Program-made: the position numbers and the translations under genes
Notes under the pieces: model-generated
Told to the model about the DNA's origin: nothing
The model's input: only the letters and a program-made list of their open reading frames with translations
The model's database searches: none
Part shown: positions 31,621 through 44,574 of the stretch, piece after piece
Position numbering within the stretch: position 1 is the stretch's first letter
Layout: each line of letters opens with the position of its first letter
Origin: Bactrocera neohumeralis
Lineage: Eukaryota > Arthropoda > Insecta > Diptera > Tephritidae
Direction: 5' to 3'
Assembly: GCF_024586455.1 (NCBI RefSeq)
Contig: NC_065922.1
Location: 77,297,106-77,361,105 of the forward strand
Length of the DNA: 64,000 nt

Positions 31621-32829
31621 CGAGAAAGTGCCTGGTTTTTTCAACCTCAACTTCCTTAATAATATTTTAACAGTTAGTGTCCGAGAAGATTTGTAGCCTT
31701 ACCGCGAGAATAATTTCGTAACTTTAGCCTAAACTCTTCAGACTGTCTTTATAAATCTGTTTCGATCTTTTTTAGTTGTGCATCATTTGACCAAATAATA
31801 GCAGTTTTTAGTCCCAGTCATAGTCTTCAATTTTCTCTACAACAGTTTCCCGTACAGCTAACCGGTTTGCTCCCACTCCCCGAAAATACCTCCTAAATTT
31901 GCATTTTTCCCGCTTTCCTGCCTTGCCTTCCGGCATTTCACATTTGTGGTCTTCGCTCATTAGTTCCACTTCAGTGCTGTATAAGTAATGCTTTAGCTGA
32001 TTTCGAGGCTTATTTGTTTTTAGTTTTTTTTGCTGTTGTTGTTGTTGTCTATTATACTCGCAGTGGCGTGTCCATTTGCATTGTTAATTTGGTCACATTG
32101 TCATATGCAACGCTAATGTGCATTTCTATTAATCGCAAATACAAATAAAAATAAAAATAAAGAAGTATGCGCACGTATGTGTGTGTCTGTGTGAGTGTGT
32201 TTTAAGCACTTTTGGTTGTTGCATTTGGAGCATATGTTTTTTAAAAGTGAATAAACGAATACCGCTATTATTTTGTTTATTGTTTTGATGAGTTTTAGTT
32301 TTGTTGCTGTTGTGGTTGTTGCACTGCGGATGTGTGTGGCCTTGTAACAGTTTTTGCTCATAAAGAAATTGTTGTTTACAACAAATTTCATGCGTTGCCA
32401 TTGTGCTGCCATTCAGAATGCTAAGCGTGAAATGGGCTCACACACTCACAGCCACACTCACACACAGAGAAGTATCTGAGTGGTTTGGGAAAGCGCTAAA
32501 ATGTGGAGAGTGCAGAAAAGTAGTACGGAAGACAAATAGAAGACAACAAAACCTGACAATATGACAATTAGAATAAGGAAAACAAAGGAAAATTGCTTGG
32601 AAACGCTAATTGGGCAAAACTATATATAAAATGTATGACTTATTATAATTTCGAATAGACTTAATGACATGCATAGAATTCCAAAAAGTATATTTCTCAG
32701 CAGTGGAACGCATTTTCATTCACAAGGCACCGTTTTGTTGCCAAAATTCTTTCGACGGGAGCGCAGAAAGCCAATTGAAACGAGAGCTGTGAAGAGGACC
32801 CAGCGGCGAGGTCTTGGAAGAAATTGTTG
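31621..32829. other. No gene seen; GTT and AC runs
   Basis: GTT repeats occur at 32033-32048 and a GT run at 32178-32200. Open frames at 32113-32412 (minus) are His/Thr-rich translations of these runs. Confidence 0.5.
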
Positions 32830-33115
32830 GGTCTGTCTGTCCGTCCGCCTCCGATTTTTGGAGATATCGATCTGACATTGGACATTGTACACCCGTGCTA
32901 TCTTTCCCAAGAAGCTGGTCATTTCTCGGAACTGCTCACTATATATAGTTCCTATATAGCTGCCATATAAACTGAACGATCAACATCAAGAGCCAACTTT
33001 TTCATTTGACGGTGCGAAGAAATTGTTGAGATCGAGTAACTATAGCATAAATCTGCCATATGAACTGACCAAACAAAGTTCTTGTGAGAAATCGTTTGCA
33101 TTTGTGAAGAGTATT
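32830..33115. repeat. Dispersed fly repeat fragment, CATACAAACTGA family
   Basis: Starts with CTGTCTGTCCGTCCGCC near 32833 and carries AGCTGCCATATAAACTGAACGATCAACATCAAG at about 32959, then a second unit with CTGCCATATGAACTGACC at about 33052. Confidence 0.65.
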
Positions 33116-34218
33116 ATAGTTTCGGTTCAAGCGAATTTATTTGCAGCATCCTCCGATGTTTCATATTACCACTCATTGTAAGGCGTATATTATTGTTATT
33201 ATTTTTTTTTGTTTTAGTTTTAACCAAATTAAAATTTGCGTCACTGTTTTCGCTCATTTACACCGAGTTGTTTGCCGCGCGAAGGATGCTCTCATACTAT
33301 TATTTACATATACGCACGCGCCCAGCAACCGTTTCCAAGTGCATCTAACTAAGCAACCCACCATTTGGGAGCCTCACGCACCTTGCTTGTTGCCGTCGGC
33401 CCACGCAGCACCCGCATCATCCTTATTGTGCTCACACTTATTATTGTTTGTTTTGTTTTCTAGTTTGCAGCTGCTTAAGCGCGTTGTTTGTTATTGTCGC
33501 GATTACACTGTTGCGGTTAAATAAAGCAGCGAAAATATGCAAAAACTTTTTTTTATTTTTGGTTTTTTGTCATTTGTCATTTGTTTTGGCAACACTAACC
33601 GAATTTGCCTGTAGCCGCGTACAACAACACCAATAAGTCCAAATAATCAGTGACATTGAGCGTGGAAATTTGCTTTTCAGTTTGCTGCCAATTAATTTCA
33701 CATTATTTTGGCATGAAAAAAATTACCAAAAAGTGACTTTTTTCGAAAAGTTGATGGGATAAAAAGAAAGAAAGTGTTGAAAAAGCTACAATGGCTTATT
33801 TACAAAGTTGTGCCACGGACAATAAAAATTGCGCTCAAAGGCTTTCGCTAATTAAATATTAAATAACGCTAGATGCGATTTTGAGTCTCGATAATGAAAA
33901 ATTTAAGCCAAAACTGGCAAATGTGGCAAATGTGGACTCGTAACAGTTCACTAACCACCCATAAAGTCTAACATGGTTCTGGCAAAACAAAAAGTGAAAG
34001 CATAGAAACGATACAGTGCCTTAGGTCGATCTTGAAGGCCTTATATACTACATATATATAGCATTATAAGATTTCATAAACCTGCTGAGAATTAAAGGTA
34101 AAGAAATAATAACAAAAGAACAATTACAGAGCAAATACCTTTGAAATATTGAAAAATTTGTGAACAGTGCAATAAATTGGTTGAGAACTCCATGTTTCCG
34201 TATTATAAGGCAATGGAA
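33116..34218. other. No gene seen
   Basis: The 127-codon frame at 33141-33524 has no recognisable domain and no paired splice sites. The rest is AT-rich. Confidence 0.45.
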
Positions 34219-34730
34219 TATTGGGTAGTCTTAAAAGTCTTGTCGTATTTTTAACCAAACTTCCACTTATTTTTTTTATATTTATAGTGAACCAAATATG
34301 TACTATTTCAATCAATTGTTCGGCCAGGCTGGAATAGCTCATAGTAGTGATTCCTTTCCAATCCGACCAAACACTCAGCATAACCTTTAGAAACGTCAAT
34401 CCCGGCTTTGCGACCATTTGTTGAGCTTCCCCACGCTTAGACCATGTTCTTTTTCGCACATTATTGTCATTTTGATCCACTGTCTTCTCCTGTTACCATT
34501 CGCTTCAGAAATGGTTCGATTTCATTTCGTTTCAGTACAGAATAGCAGATGTTAATTCGGTCCATTAAATTTTTCACAGACAATTCATGTGGTACCCCAA
34601 GATCGAGCTTCTCTTTGTAGCCATCCTTTGTTGTGCTACACGAACTGGTACAGCATCGTCTTCGTAAACTTCACACATTTCAACGACATATATTGACAAA
34701 ACACGAAAAGACTTTTTCGACTACCCAATA
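34219..34730 (-). mobile_element. Internally deleted mariner, 512 bp, both ends intact
   Basis: The tips are TATTGGGTAGTCTTAAAAG and CTTTTTCGACTACCCAATA, with TA at each edge, so the element boundary is exact. The minus strand carries parts of the transposase: GYKEKLDLGVPHELSVKNLM (about 34570-34630), then VRKRTWSKRGEAQQMVAKPG and KVMLSVWSDWKGI (34380-34460). The catalytic C-terminal region is deleted. It is the best reference in this window for the ends of this mariner family. Confidence 0.92.
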
Positions 34731-34779
34731 TTAATTAAAAAAGTATAAAAGGATAAAGATTTTTTGATCCTTTTGGATG

Positions 34780-34915
34780 GAAGCCGAAACCCATGAAGGT
34801 CGGCTCTACGTAACCGGAACGGACCCGGAGTTTTATTCATCCCAGGATGGTCAACTTATCTGCATTCTACAAAATTATTTCAGGAATGTTTCTTGCTGCT
34901 AAAATAACAACTATA
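34780..34915. repeat. Dispersed repeat, CGTAACCGGAACGGACCCGG
   Basis: GTCGGCTCTACGTAACCGGAACGGACCCGGA is followed by GGTCAACTTATCTGCATTC and TTCAGGAATGTTTCTTGCTGCTA. It aligns along its length with 15141-15245. I associate this repeat with tephritid retroelement 3' ends, but that is from memory. Confidence 0.6.
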
Positions 34916-36339
34916 TCATAAAAAAACGCACAATATCGACCTTTAGAGTCTACTAAACTTAACGTCTTCGAGGAACGTTTTTCTAAAAAATTGTATAGTC
35001 AACAAATCTGTCAGCTTAACTGCCCGCTTAGTTGCATGTAAGCTTTTTGCGTTTTATGCATTTGGCCTAATTTTCGTGATTCCTCTGCTTCCCTCCCACA
35101 GCTTAGGTGCTTAAGCATTTCTAAGCGTCTTTGTCAAGCCACTCAAGTGGATTTCGCCGAGTTCTGTGTTCCTTGTTCTATGTGGGCGCCAAAGCATTAG
35201 CTCTCTTCTTGCGCAAATCCACTTTTGTCTGTCCGTCGCGCACTTTTCCAATTCCAATTCAACAAAGAAGATGTTGAAAAGCTAGTGAAAGAGTGCCATT
35301 GTTCGGTGGCGTCAAGCCTTGAAACTTTAAGCGGCGAAAAGCAAAAACAACAAAAAAAGAGTAACGAATTAAATAATAGAAACTAGAAGCTGCACAAAAA
35401 CCAAAAACAAATAAAAAAATAAGTAACAAAGACAAAAAAACATAAACAAAAGTTCGCACAAATCCGTGAAAAAGTGTTGAAAATAACAGCAACTTTGGAG
35501 CACTCAAACAACGGCAACAACACAGCAGGCGGCAATCAACAAATACAAAACAAAAACACAAAATACAACAACCAAAAAAGTAGCAGAAGTGATAAAGCAG
35601 AAAACTACAAGTATGACGGCTGATAGCAGAATTTAGTGGACGCTCGAATACACGACTGAGCTTGGAAGGGAAAAGTGGCCAGCAAGCGAGAGTTGGATTG
35701 GCTTCGCGAGTGCGAAAGAGTGGACAGCTTAGTGCCAAAAGCCGTCTTGGCCAGCAGCAAAGTGAAAGTGAGCGCAAAAAATTTAAAACGAAAATCGGTT
35801 GCAGCCTTAGAAGGGACAAAGAAGTAAAGGGCCAAGGGCTACAGGAAAATGCGCGAGATTCACACCATTGATAACAGCTGAGCCGTACTTTATGAGACAT
35901 CTAAAGTGTGATCAGGTATGTATGTACATTGGTTTATGAAGCACTGATAAAGCTACTTTTATTGGACAAAACAAAGTTAGAAGTTAAAAGCAAAAACAGT
36001 GATGGAAGCTGGAGAGAATGGTATGAAGATATAGCAACTTTGAAACGGCTGAAGACACTGCGGATACACGGCAACAAATGCGTATGTGACGGGAAGGCCG
36101 ACATGGCATCGAAAAGGAGTTAGACGCAGCCTAACAAGAAGACATAGAAATAGGGTTTGTTGCTGCTACAGGAATAAGAATTCGGAGCCTGAGTAAGGCT
36201 GAAAGAACTCGGTCTGAGACCATGGTTGAAACGGGTGCTAAGGTGACTAAGAGAGAGAGTCAGTTCCAGTTGAGTGTCAGGACCGATTTTGCAACGGAGG
36301 CTGTATCAGAAAGGTTAGGAATACAGTAGATATTCTGAT
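34916..36339. other. No gene seen
   Basis: The 213-codon minus-strand frame 35900-35259 is a Leu/Phe/Cys/Ser-rich reading of an A-rich plus strand and has no domain. Nothing else was recognised. Confidence 0.5.
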
Positions 36340-36720
36340 TTCTCTGGACGCTTGTCTGTTGTGATGCACCAAAACTCCTAGAGTCTGCCACTAATATCAA
36401 TTTCAGCAAATTCATCGGGTTCCCTAAAAATATGATAACCGAGATACTTCAGCCTTGCTCTGGCGAAAGCACGAAATCTGGATAGTAGAGGAGACAGTAT
36501 AGATCCTCATGTTTTTCATTGCAACTTTGACAAGTGGTGTCCTTCCAAATCTTTGGCTTCACTGCGTGAATTCCAATGGGTCAGTCTGCAGTTAGGGCGC
36601 CTATCACTGCAGCGATCTGAGCCCTGCTAAGAACTAGCAGATTAATGAACGTTTTACGTTCCACTCTGACCCAAAAGCGCTTGCTGGTGGCTGGCCATAA
36701 CGCTGATTCAAAGACAAGAG
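36340..36720 (-). pseudogene. Jockey-type non-LTR fragment, ORF2 C-terminus, antisense
   Basis: On the minus strand the pieces read IHAVKPKIWKDTTCQSCNEKHEDLYC (CX2C motif, 36495-36575), then RARLKYLGYHIFREPDEF (36400-36470) and IDISGRL. This is the usual cysteine motif followed by the LKYLG-type block near the end of Jockey-like ORF2. Frameshifts are present. Confidence 0.72.
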
Positions 36721-38613
36721 GCTCAGGCGAGTCCTAGACTGTTAAAAAAAGGAAACAGGAAAGCAGCTGAGGCTCAAATTATGAGAGTGTTTAACACTTG
36801 AGCTAACTCACAGGATCTCAAAGCGACCGTAGTAACTAAGCATTAGGCAGACGGAGATTGGGTTGGAATCGTAACCGAAAATGTAATGTGGAATGGAACT
36901 TATGACTAAATCTTACTTCCTTTAATGCCGAGATTGAGAGTGAAGTAAAACTAAACTGTCGAAAAAAACTCAAAACTTCATACTACGACACATAATTTGA
37001 CAGGGCTAAGTGGCTAACACTAAAATTTGCTGCACAATCGAAAGTAAGGTTCGAGTTGAAATATGAACCAGGATTACGATATTGAAGGTTTTCCCCACAT
37101 TAATTTAGTAAAATAAGAAACTGGCGATAGTACTACCTAGATAGGTAGAGGCGCACCTTGTATATTATAAATCTATACTACTAGACATTTTCCACAATTT
37201 ATTTGCTGGCTTCACTTTGCAACACTCCTCGGCCATTCTTCTCATGTTTAAGCTGATTCTAAGCGCGCACAACAAGTCAGTTCCGCGGCGTCGTTTCCAG
37301 ACTGCCGCAGCAGGTGGCACCCTGCAGCTTCTCAGCGGCCATTAGCTGTGCGTGCGTACTTGCATGCGATATGCAGATGTATGTGTGTACGTAACATACT
37401 AATTTATAATGAAAACAAGCCACGGCCGCAAGACAGCGAGGGAACGCGTGCAGCTGACGTGGAAAGGCGCAAAGATGGCAACGCGAGGTACATGCGTGTG
37501 TTGTTGGCGCTGCTAGGCAGCTGCGGTTGCTTAGCGACGAGTGTTGTTGTTGTTGATTTTATCTTTTATTTACTTAGCTGCTACATTTTTAATTTTTTTT
37601 TGGATTATTTCCTCGCTGCTTGCGCTCAGTAACACGCAACTTCTACAAGCATTAAATGAGTTGCTGCGGTTTCTTTGTGTGTGTGTGTATTTGTTGTTTT
37701 GTCTCTTTTTTTCTGAACTGAAGTGTATTTTAAATTATTTTTTATTATTTTTTGCTTTAATTTTCGCAATTTTCTTTAAGTTTGTTGCTGTTATTTTATC
37801 ATGCTACATTTTTTGCAATGCAACATTTTTTGTAATTTTTTTGCTATCTGCTGTTTTTTTATTTTTTCTGCATCACGTCACCTTCTCTGCCATAATTTAA
37901 TATTATTTCGCCGTTTTTGTGCGCCTCGTGCTGGTTCTGCTGCTTAACTCCATATGAGGCATGCAAATACGTGATTTATTAACCGTTATATGCATGCATA
38001 CGTACACACATGCCTACCTATAATACAGTTTGGGGCATGCGAGTGTGTGTGTGTGTGTGTGTGTCGACATAATTTACTCTGCACGAATGAGCAAACAAAC
38101 TGCGCAAATAAGCGTGAAAAGGTCGAGTGGATAGGGCGGGCGAGGGCGAAAGGGATGGGGAAGGAAGTGCTTTTAACATAAAAATATTTATAAATAAAAG
38201 CGGAAGCGGTGAAATCCATTGGGCCATAGAAAAAATAGTTGTGCTGCATTGATGCACGTGTTCATATATATAAATATACAATAAATATATATAATTGTTT
38301 GTATGTGTTAAAATGACTATAAATAAATATAATTTTTCTTTATTTGTTATTGTATTGTACATACAAAAGGATATGTTAATTTTTTTTTATGCTGTTTAGG
38401 TTACGTGGCTGAAGGCTAATACGCAAAGGCAACCTTGTTTAAGAAGGACTTCTGTGCACCATTGGTAGTAGAGGTTGGGGTAATGCATAAAAACAAAATA
38501 ATAATAAAAAATTGCACACAATTCTTCTTAAAATTCTTATAATTTTGAAGCTGCATAATTTTGAGCAAGCAGCAGCACCCTGACGAACCTATAATTCGCA
38601 AAAAAGTGAGAAA
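36721..38613. other. No gene seen; T-rich and GT-repeat DNA
   Basis: T-rich DNA at 37560-37900 gives hydrophobic but unconserved frames. A GT run lies at 38043-38064, and TA-type runs at 38263-38293. Confidence 0.5.
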
Positions 38614-38928
38614 TACTTGGTAGTCGAAAAAGTATTTTCGTATTTTGTCAATAGATGTCGTTGCAGTCGTATATCTCCATTGCCACTAATCACATTGTGT
38701 CATACCATACAGTGTTGGAAAAGTGAGATATTCAGCTTCATTTAACAAACAAAATTTAATTCGAGAAAGTTGAAAAAAAAAATTACAGCTGTTCAAAAAT
38801 GAGTGAATATATTTTGAAAATTTTGAAGAATGTCCCGCAAGCCACCAATGAAATTTGTGAAGTTTACGGAAACGATGCTGTATAAGTTCATGTGGCACAA
38901 CAATGGTTCGCTTGTGAAAGATGAACCT
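38614..38928 (+). mobile_element. mariner 5' fragment (left end plus transposase N-terminus)
   Basis: The left terminal repeat TACTTGGTAGTCGAAAAAG starts at 38614. About 185 bp later an ATG opens MSEYILKILKNVPQATNEI, then CEVYGNDAV and a stop, then VAQQWF. These are the first ~45 residues of a mariner transposase. The copy breaks off at a CT microsatellite. Confidence 0.85.
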
Positions 38929-38944
38929 CTCTCTCTCTCTCTCT
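38926..38944. repeat. CT microsatellite
   Basis: Nine tandem CT units at the break point of the mariner fragment. Confidence 0.9.
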
Positions 38945-40686
38945 ATCAAGATAAACACGATATCTCAACTACTGGCAGTAATGTGAGCAGATAGATATTG
39001 AGAGAGAGAAGGCCTCGAAATTGGGTACAAAAAATTCAACTAAACTGAAACTGAGCGGAGCTCAGCAGAAAATATTAAGTTTCAATTCGCGCTGAAACTA
39101 AATGTGACAAAACAACAACGACCGCCACTACGGTACATTTAGACCGGTTACCTTGGTTTCGCGTGGAATCGAATGTTGCGTATACGCAATGGCCAACGCA
39201 CGCGCCACAACAGACTAACGCATACCCACGCAAACGCCAAAATGTTGCGTGCGCCTTGTGGCGTGGCCTAGTTTTAGATTATTTTTTCTATGGCGTTTCA
39301 TGTTGTCGAAATAACGAGCGTTCAGTGCAGGGCAGGCAGTTGGTTTGGTGGGTGACCACTGAAGAAGAAATTTGCTTTTGATGTATGTATTTATTTGGTT
39401 GCTCGCTCGCTTGTTGTTGTTATCGTTGTTGCGCTCCACAACAGCTGCGAACGCCGTTTGTTGCGCCGCTTTGGCGAAATCTAGTTCAGCCGCGGCCGTA
39501 ATTGACGCAACACGCAGCGACTGTCGCCAACACAGGCAGGCAGGCAGCATAATGATGTCGCTGGCACAAAAAAAGCGACAGCAAAAAAAAAATAAACTAT
39601 GTGCAACAACAATAACAACAAACTAATGAATAAACAGAGCAAATTCTAGCAATGAAAACCGCAGCAACCACGGGGCGCGCGGCAAACCTGCCAGGCGTGA
39701 GTTGGGGTTTGTAGCTGTTGCGCAGCAGCAACAACAACAACAACGAAAGTGCTAAGCAACAATTAATTTCGCAGCATATTGACGCTGTCCGCGACACAAA
39801 CGCAGGCGCTACCACTGGCTTTGTTTGCCGCGAAGAAGCAGGCAACACGGCTAAAGTGAGGCCGCCGCGGTGAGGCGTGAGGAAGGGGAGCTGTGGAAAA
39901 GCCAGGCGCTGAATGGCTGATTTTCCGCGCTTTTTGCTTTAGTTTTTTTAATTTAATGCAGCTGCAGCTGTCGCACCACATGCCAGAATCACGCACACAC
40001 ACACATACAGATGCCTGGCGTTGCCACACATTTGAAGCCACAACAGAAAAAGTGAAACAAACAAAACACTGCCAGCAAACTGCTGCTAACGCTGCATAAA
40101 AAATTAATCAAATGCTGCCCTCGCACACATGCAGGAAAAATTCCGCTCCTCACTTGTGTGTGTGAGTGTGTGTGTTTGTGTTGATTTTTGCACCAGCGTG
40201 TCAGTTGGACAACGCGAAAATGTTAATAATGCAAAGTTGTACTGGCGAGTTTAACTTTTTTGTTATTGTGGGCGGCATTTGGCTTGCTTCGTTTTCGGCG
40301 ACGTCTATTTGCCACAAACCTGCGGCGCATGAAAAATGAACTAACTTTGCGCCGCAAATCGGCAAAAAATGTGTCAAGTATTTGGAGCAAAAACTTTTTC
40401 ACACAAAATTGTCGATATGATTTATTTGAGCGAAAATTTATACTTTTGTAGAAATAAATCCCATTGAGTGGGTTACAAATTTGTTAAAATGGCAATTAAA
40501 ATTAGCACTGCTCAGCTTGAGTCTAAATTGGCAGAGGCTTATTTTTTATAATAAGAGGCTTATAAATAAAGATTTTGCTTATTGGAAAATTTAGAAAATT
40601 ATAAAAATCATATTGAAAGTTAATTTTATAAATATATTTTTATAAAAAATATTTTTTTAAATAAATTGGTACATGGACATACATAT
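38945..40686. other. No gene seen; CAA/CAG and GT runs
   Basis: Moderately GC-rich at 39390-39860, with CAA/CAG runs and a GGCA run at 39533-39548. Overlapping frames on both strands read Ala/Gln/Cys-rich simple sequence. A GT run is at 40157-40178. No gene was recognised. Confidence 0.5.
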
Positions 40687-40981
40687 ATACAGTAGTAGAA
40701 AAAGTATTTCGTATTTCTAATCAAACTTCCAACTTATTTTTTTTATATTTACATATAATGAACAGTAATGGACCAAATATGTACCATTTCGGCCGACCAC
40801 TTTCCGCTAGAGATATTATTCCATCAGTGTAAAATTTTCTACTTTCTCGACAAAAACTGCGAAAAATTCACAGGCTTCTGTTGAAACTAATTTTACTCCA
40901 TTAAGGGAGTTCTGCATTGACCGAAACAAATGTTAGTCGGATGGTGCAAGGTCAGGGCTATATGGTGGATGCATCAAAACT
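40687..40981 (-). mobile_element. mariner 3' fragment, antisense
   Basis: It begins with a worn terminal repeat (AGTAGTAGAAAAAGTATTTCGTATTTCTAATCAAACTTC). Inside, the minus strand encodes the transposase end: MHPPYSPDLAPSD, then a piece equivalent to CFGQCRTPLME at 4860-4892. It breaks off at about 40981 against a dispersed repeat. Confidence 0.85.
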
Positions 40982-41009
40982 GATCAATTTTCGTGAAATT
41001 TATAGCTTA

Positions 41010-41235
41010 GAAAATAATCCATGCCAAATTTGTTAAGGATATCTCGTTAAATGAAAGGTGTTCCATACAAAAACTGGATCCTGATAGGTTAATTTGTATG
41101 GCAGCTATATGCTATATTGGTTTGATAACGACTATTCCGCCAAATGAATAGCTTCTCGTTGAGAAAAACACGAGTGTAAAATTTGAAATTGATAACTGAA
41201 AAACTAAGGGTCTATTTCGGGGTTGTCTGACATTT
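41010..41235. repeat. Dispersed fly repeat fragment, reverse orientation
   Basis: Carries TTGTATGGCAGCTATATGCTATATTGG at about 41092, the reverse form of the CATACAAACTGA family, directly after the mariner fragment. Confidence 0.65.
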
Positions 41236-42659
41236 AGTTTCAGATATTATCCGCAGTATTAACTATGTCATTTAAACGAAAAAATTAATATAAAAATAAT
41301 AAATTTCGTTAAAAATCGTTTCAAATATAATTATATAATTTTACAAGCTTTTCTATAAGCGAATGAAGTATACATTTCTGCGTCGGCCAAACGTTCTATT
41401 ATATTTTCCAGCTTACAACACACCTCGCACTTCAACTGTATTTCTACCCACTCCCACCGATTCCTATGCCTCATCTTAGAACACTTTATCGTTGCCCAGT
41501 CAGTAATCCATTGAAGTTTATGTCTTTCTTTTGAAGTTAGTCCATTGCCCCTACAGGTATGCTGCCCGTTGGTTGCCGCTCATCAAGTTAGACTATTATT
41601 CAGTTTGATTTGAAAAATCGATATGCCGGCTGTGCCAGCACGCTGGCAAGTACAGTCAACCGCTTCAATGTCACACAGACTCACACATACACACACCAAA
41701 AGCATGCTATTGTTCGTACCATTCATTCAACTTATTGACATTTTTCGCGCGATCTTGACTTATTGTGCAATTTGGTCTGCTTTACGGGTGCGAAGGTGAG
41801 TTGAAAGCGCTCAGCTATTGTATTAAGCTTTTCGCAAATTTATTTTTCAAACTTTCATAAATTTTTATACTCAGGCATACATACTTTTACATTTCTCTCT
41901 TCACCAATTCTCTGAAAGTTGTAATCAGTGGCTAAGGGTGAAGTGGAAGCGCAAACAAAGGAATATAAATATGAATTATTACAAGTGAAGGAGTGTTTGT
42001 GTGAAACGGGAAATGTGCAATTGTGAAACGCCGTAAGGTATGCAATATTTGTTTGAATGAAGTGATAACAACGAAAACAAAATTTGGTTTGAAATTTATA
42101 ATAGTAAGGGCAAAGTAAATCCCAACCAAGACAGCGTAGTTCCTGAGATGAAGTTTGTTTGAGAGATTTTAAATGCTTAAGAATTTAAAAAATCAAAATC
42201 GCCTAAAAGGATGCAATATTAATTGAATTTCATAAAATTTCGAAAGCTTTTCATTTTATAGATTTTATGTAAATTACTAGATATGTCCAGCTGCCTTACC
42301 ACTTCTGTTTGCTTCCATTATTCTATTAGCTTTGTTAATAAACTTCGAAAACTAAGCCAAAATTGGTAATTGCTATTATTTGTTGCCCAACCCAAGCTCT
42401 CACTTTGCCTCCACGCCACTTTTTCGCCATTGTAAGCCAAATATTTTGGTTTTTGTGCATAAAATATGTATCAGAATAGTTTCACAGCAAGTTTTTCTGC
42501 TACGCAAAGATTTCTGTAACTACTTGCCTACCCGCAGGCGTTTCTTTCTACTTTCCCTTACCGCAGCTGTTGTTCTTTGCCAGTACATCGACGTCAGGCG
42601 GGCTGAAAGACTGATGTGTGTCGTTGGCAGTCTTGTGACAGTCAAATAAATTTAATTAC

Positions 42660-44400
42660 TAATTTACATTCATCAAGCGTGTAGCAGCCCAAAGTTATGC
42701 AACACCACTATTGCTGCTGATGCTGACATATTACTGCTATCTTCACACCGCCACTCACTGCTTTCTTATGCCTGCCAGGCATACGCTTCTACACGCTATT
42801 TGCTACCACAGACGTGTTTACAATCGAATGCGCTGCAAATGTACACCACACCTGCACGCCTAAAAGTATGCCACCATTTACTGTGTGTATATTCGCAAAG
42901 AAACTTTTTAGTTTCGGAAAATTCTTACAGAAAATGGGTAAAAGTTTGACGCTGATTTACACTGCCGCTCGCAATAAATATCTCGAATGCTGGCGAAAGT
43001 TGTAAGTTACTGTAACCAAGTGCAGAAGAAGAAGAAACAACCGCACTGCAAGTTTCATAGTTGCATGGCAGCAAAGTTTCAGGCAGCCTGAGCACTTTTC
43101 TGCAAGCGCATTAACGCTGATGGGAAAAGTAAAGAGACCAATGTGCTTAGCTGGTAGGAAGGCTGTCGCTTGCTCGGCAACAGCTAATTGAACACAGCCT
43201 AGTCATCTGATGTCCCGTGCGCCCCCCAAACATGCCTATGTCTACACGCTAGACTGGCGTCGTGGCATTAAATTTTCTTGTAAATCAGCACAAATTAGTT
43301 GCTTGCGCGGGCGGTCCGGCCCGTAAGACGAATTACGGATTTCATTAAATGTAATTTACTCCACGTCAAAATGTAGGCAACAATTTCTTTGCACTAAGTT
43401 GCAACATGGCAAACTTCTCAAATGAAAAAGTAGCACAAAACTTCTTTGTGCGCCAGCTGAAGGGGAACAAGCCGGGTCGAGGAAAAGTGACGAGTGGCAA
43501 AAGACAAAAAAAGTGCAGTGAAGTCGTGTGAAAGTTTAATCACATCACGCTCAAATGAAATTTAATTTGTTTAAAACATTCGTGCGAGCAGAGACACGAA
43601 GAGATAATGGCAACAAGTAAAATCGCTGTGACAAGACGAAAATAAAAGAAGTCAGCGTGCTTAGTTTAAAATGGACTTAGGCAAGCATAACAACAAGGCG
43701 CTGTTTAGCGACTTAAGTGCCTAAGTGTATGCATCAGTCTACAGCTAATCTTTGAAAGTACTTTTAGTTGTACAAAAAAATATGGCAAGCACTCTTACTT
43801 CAGCATTCAGCGTTGTAAATTAACGTAATGACGAACGAGACACAATGACGAAGCGCTATTAAAGCTAAGCGCACCTAAATGTATGCCATGAACTTTAAGC
43901 TGCCATAGCATAAAAAGCGTAAAGTTGCAAGCAAATTTCCTGCAGTGCCGATTTTATGTTTTATACACTTTTAAGTGCGTGCTTTTTGCTTTTTCAGTCA
44001 TTACATACTTTCAGGCGCTTACACAGTATACACTTTTTAGCTGCTTTTAACTGCCAAGAGTCAATATCCCGTTTTAATATCCTCAAAAAATTGATGTCAG
44101 TCAACAAAGTACACAGTTATTAAAGTATTTGAGTTCAGCGACTGCCTGTGCAAGCAAATGGCTGCAACAACAACAACACAAATACTTGCCACACACTTAT
44201 GCAACATCCGTTTAATAGCAAACAGAGATGTTATTGAACGTTAAATGCGAGTAAATTAAAATGACATCGGCGACAAATAGTTCGAGAGGCAGCTGCCGCA
44301 GCAGCGTGTAAACAGATGAGCAAACAGAATGAGTGTGTAAACTGATATACAGAGTGTGTACTCACCGGGTGCGGCATGTGTGGACGTGGAAGGAGGGAAT
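42660..44400. other. No gene seen apart from the dispersed word family
   Basis: The short frame at 42814-43005 has no domain. GC content is moderate and no splice-bounded frame was recognised. Confidence 0.45.
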
Positions 44401-44574
44401 TTAAGTGCAAAGTGCGGTCGGTCGAAACGAAAGATACTTCAAACTCCTCTGCCTTTCAAGTAGGCTGATCGTACTAATTGCTCTCTTTTACTGCAGCAGT
44501 AAGATTTACAGAAGAGAAGCCAAGCGGATAGCACCACAAAGATTGAGAAAGAAGGGAAACGGAGGAGATAAAAC

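Noticed and set aside
35259..35900. 213-codon open frame, minus strand
   Set aside because: Leu/Phe/Cys-rich shadow of an A-rich, AACAAA-rich plus strand; no conserved motif.
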